Below, in pieces: positions 63,032 to 64,000 of a DNA stretch of 64,000 bases. The DNA is taken from NCBI RefSeq assembly GCF_030696665.1, contig NZ_JAUYRV010000052.1:124001-188000 (forward strand), read 5' to 3'. The translations under genes and the position numbers were made by a program. The stretch is from Novosphingobium sp. (GTDB taxonomy: Bacteria > Pseudomonadota > Alphaproteobacteria > Sphingomonadales > Sphingomonadaceae). The notes under the pieces are model-generated. The model was not told the origin of the DNA. It saw nothing but the letters and a program-made list of their open reading frames with translations, and made no database searches. Each line of letters opens with the position of its first letter. Position 1 is the stretch's first letter.

Positions 63032-64000
63032 GTGGACCCCGTTCTGATTCTCGTCGTGATCCTTGTCCTTCTGGCTGGCCTTGCGGTTGGCTGGTTCCTT
63101 GGCTCGCGCCCTGTGGCCGAATGGCGCGCACGGGCCGACAGCCGCGATGCCGAAGCCAAGGCGCACGAAGGCACGGTCAAGGCGATGACGGTGGACCTTG
63201 CGGCGATGAGCGAACGGGCCAAGGCGCTGGAAGCAGGCCTTGCCGAATTGCAGGACGTGCGCCGCCACCGCGATGAACTGGCCCCGGCGCTGGCTGCCGC
63301 CCGCCAGAGCGCCGCCGATGCAGAAGTGGTGCGCGCCGAACTCGTCCGCATTCGCGACGAACGCGACAGCTTCCGCACGGCGGTCGAGCGGATGAAGGCC
63401 GATGCCGAAAACTTTGCCGAACAGAAACGCCTGCTGATTGCGGCGCAGGAAGCGCTGCGCAAGGAGTTCGAGAACGCCGGCAACAAAGTGCTGGAAAAGG
63501 CGCAGGAGACGTTCCTCGCCCGCGCGCAATCGCGGTTTGAGGAAAGCGAGAAGACCAGCGCGGAGCGGCTGAAATCGCTGCTCGCCCCGGTCGATCAGCG
63601 CCTACGCAGCTATGAAGAGCAGGTCGGCAAGCTGGAGAAAGAGCGCGTTGACGCCTTCGGCAATCTGACCGGCCTGATCCAGTCGATGCGCGATGGTCAG
63701 GAAGCCGTGCGCGCCGCTGCGGCGCAGCTTGGCAACTCCCTGCGCAACGGCCCCAAAACGCGCGGGCGCTGGGGCGAGTTGCAGCTGCGCAATGTGCTGG
63801 AACAATGCGGCCTTGCCGAACACACTGATTTCGTCACCGAACATTCGGTCGATACCGACGAAGGCCGCCTGCGCCCCGATGCCATCGTGCGCGTGCCGGG
63901 CAACAAGCTGCTGGTGATCGACGCCAAGGTCTCGCTCAACGCCTATCAGGATGCGTTCGAGGCCGAGGATGACGATACCCGCAAGATCGCGCTGAACGCC
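63032..64000 (+). CDS. rmuC: DNA recombination protein RmuC (C-terminus off the right edge)
   Basis: First 323 residues of RmuC, a membrane-anchored protein implicated in limiting DNA inversions at short repeats. N-terminal helix LILVVILVLLAGLAVGWFLG, then a long coiled coil (residues about 30-215). The start of the nuclease-like RmuC core follows: GRWGELQLRNVLEQCGL and LRPDAIVRVPGNKLLVIDAKV. GTG start with GGAGC ahead. Truncation is the window edge only. Confidence 0.93.
   Translation, partial: MDPVLILVVILVLLAGLAVGWFLGSRPVAEWRARADSRDAEAKAHEGTVKAMTVDLAAMSERAKALEAGLAELQDVRRHRDELAPALAAARQSAADAEVVRAELVRIRDERDSFRTAVERMKADAENFAEQKRLLIAAQEALRKEFENAGNKVLEKAQETFLARAQSRFEESEKTSAERLKSLLAPVDQRLRSYEEQVGKLEKERVDAFGNLTGLIQSMRDGQEAVRAAAAQLGNSLRNGPKTRGRWGELQLRNVLEQCGLAEHTDFVTEHSVDTDEGRLRPDAIVRVPGNKLLVIDAKVSLNAYQDAFEAEDDDTRKIALNA

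Overview
The window is a stretch of a GC-rich alphaproteobacterial chromosome, most likely a sphingomonad (Novosphingobium/Sphingobium-like). I base this on the gene types: ATP12 and COQ9 family proteins, an aerobic-type cobaltochelatase CobS, GatCAB, a tetrahydrofolate-dependent aryl O-demethylase of the LigM/DesA type and LigF-like glutathione transferases. The palindromic intergenic repeats also resemble those of sphingomonad genomes. No search was run, so the genus is an inference. No rRNA, tRNA, CRISPR array, IS element or phage gene was seen, and no gene-free stretch exceeds 300 bases.

Layout. (1) 1-31.6 kb is mostly housekeeping: clpB (cut by the left edge), two peptidases, the gatC-gatA-gatB group with an FKBP isomerase and rpsU upstream, then crcB, an RluC/D-type pseudouridine synthase, a HAD phosphatase, a small membrane protein and an ATP12-type chaperone. 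A five-gene Mla-type lipid-transport operon (permease with fused STAS domain, ATPase, MlaD protein, two lipoproteins) follows. Next come valS and queE, ssb, feoAB with a Fur-like site, COQ9, an ankyrin protein, a SCO protein, two small metalloprotein genes, ribD and ribE. (2) 31.6-59.9 kb is an enzyme-dense accessory catabolic region. It holds a LigM/DesA-like O-demethylase with MetF and PurU partners, two quinohemoprotein (PQQ + heme c) alcohol dehydrogenases, an aldehyde dehydrogenase, an acyl-CoA synthetase, a VAO/4-cresol-dehydrogenase-type flavoprotein with its own cytochrome c, an amidohydrolase, two SDRs, five glutathione transferases, three NTF2/SnoaL-like proteins, two alpha/beta hydrolases and several small unknowns. 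It contains no recognisable transcription factor or transporter. (3) 57.7-64 kb returns to core genes: cobS, an alcohol-dehydrogenase-like reductase, truA, fmt, recR, def and rmuC (cut by the right edge).

How it fits together. The accessory region reads as a periplasm-to-cytoplasm route for methoxylated phenylpropanoid or lignin-derived aromatics. The flavoprotein and cytochrome would oxidise a p-hydroxybenzylic carbon, the quinohemoproteins an alcohol, and the aldehyde dehydrogenase the resulting aldehyde. The CoA ligase, SDR and amidohydrolase would shorten a side chain, the GSTs would act on ether- or glutathione-linked intermediates, and the O-demethylase would remove methoxy groups onto tetrahydrofolate, recycled by MetF and PurU. 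The substrate is inferred, not shown. Two divergently placed control regions 12 kb apart share the same TTGT-N4-AACACATAC element, suggesting one outside regulator.

The most unusual structural feature is a 128-base palindromic intergenic-type repeat sitting in frame inside valS. A related half-element immediately downstream supplies the ribosome-binding site of queE.
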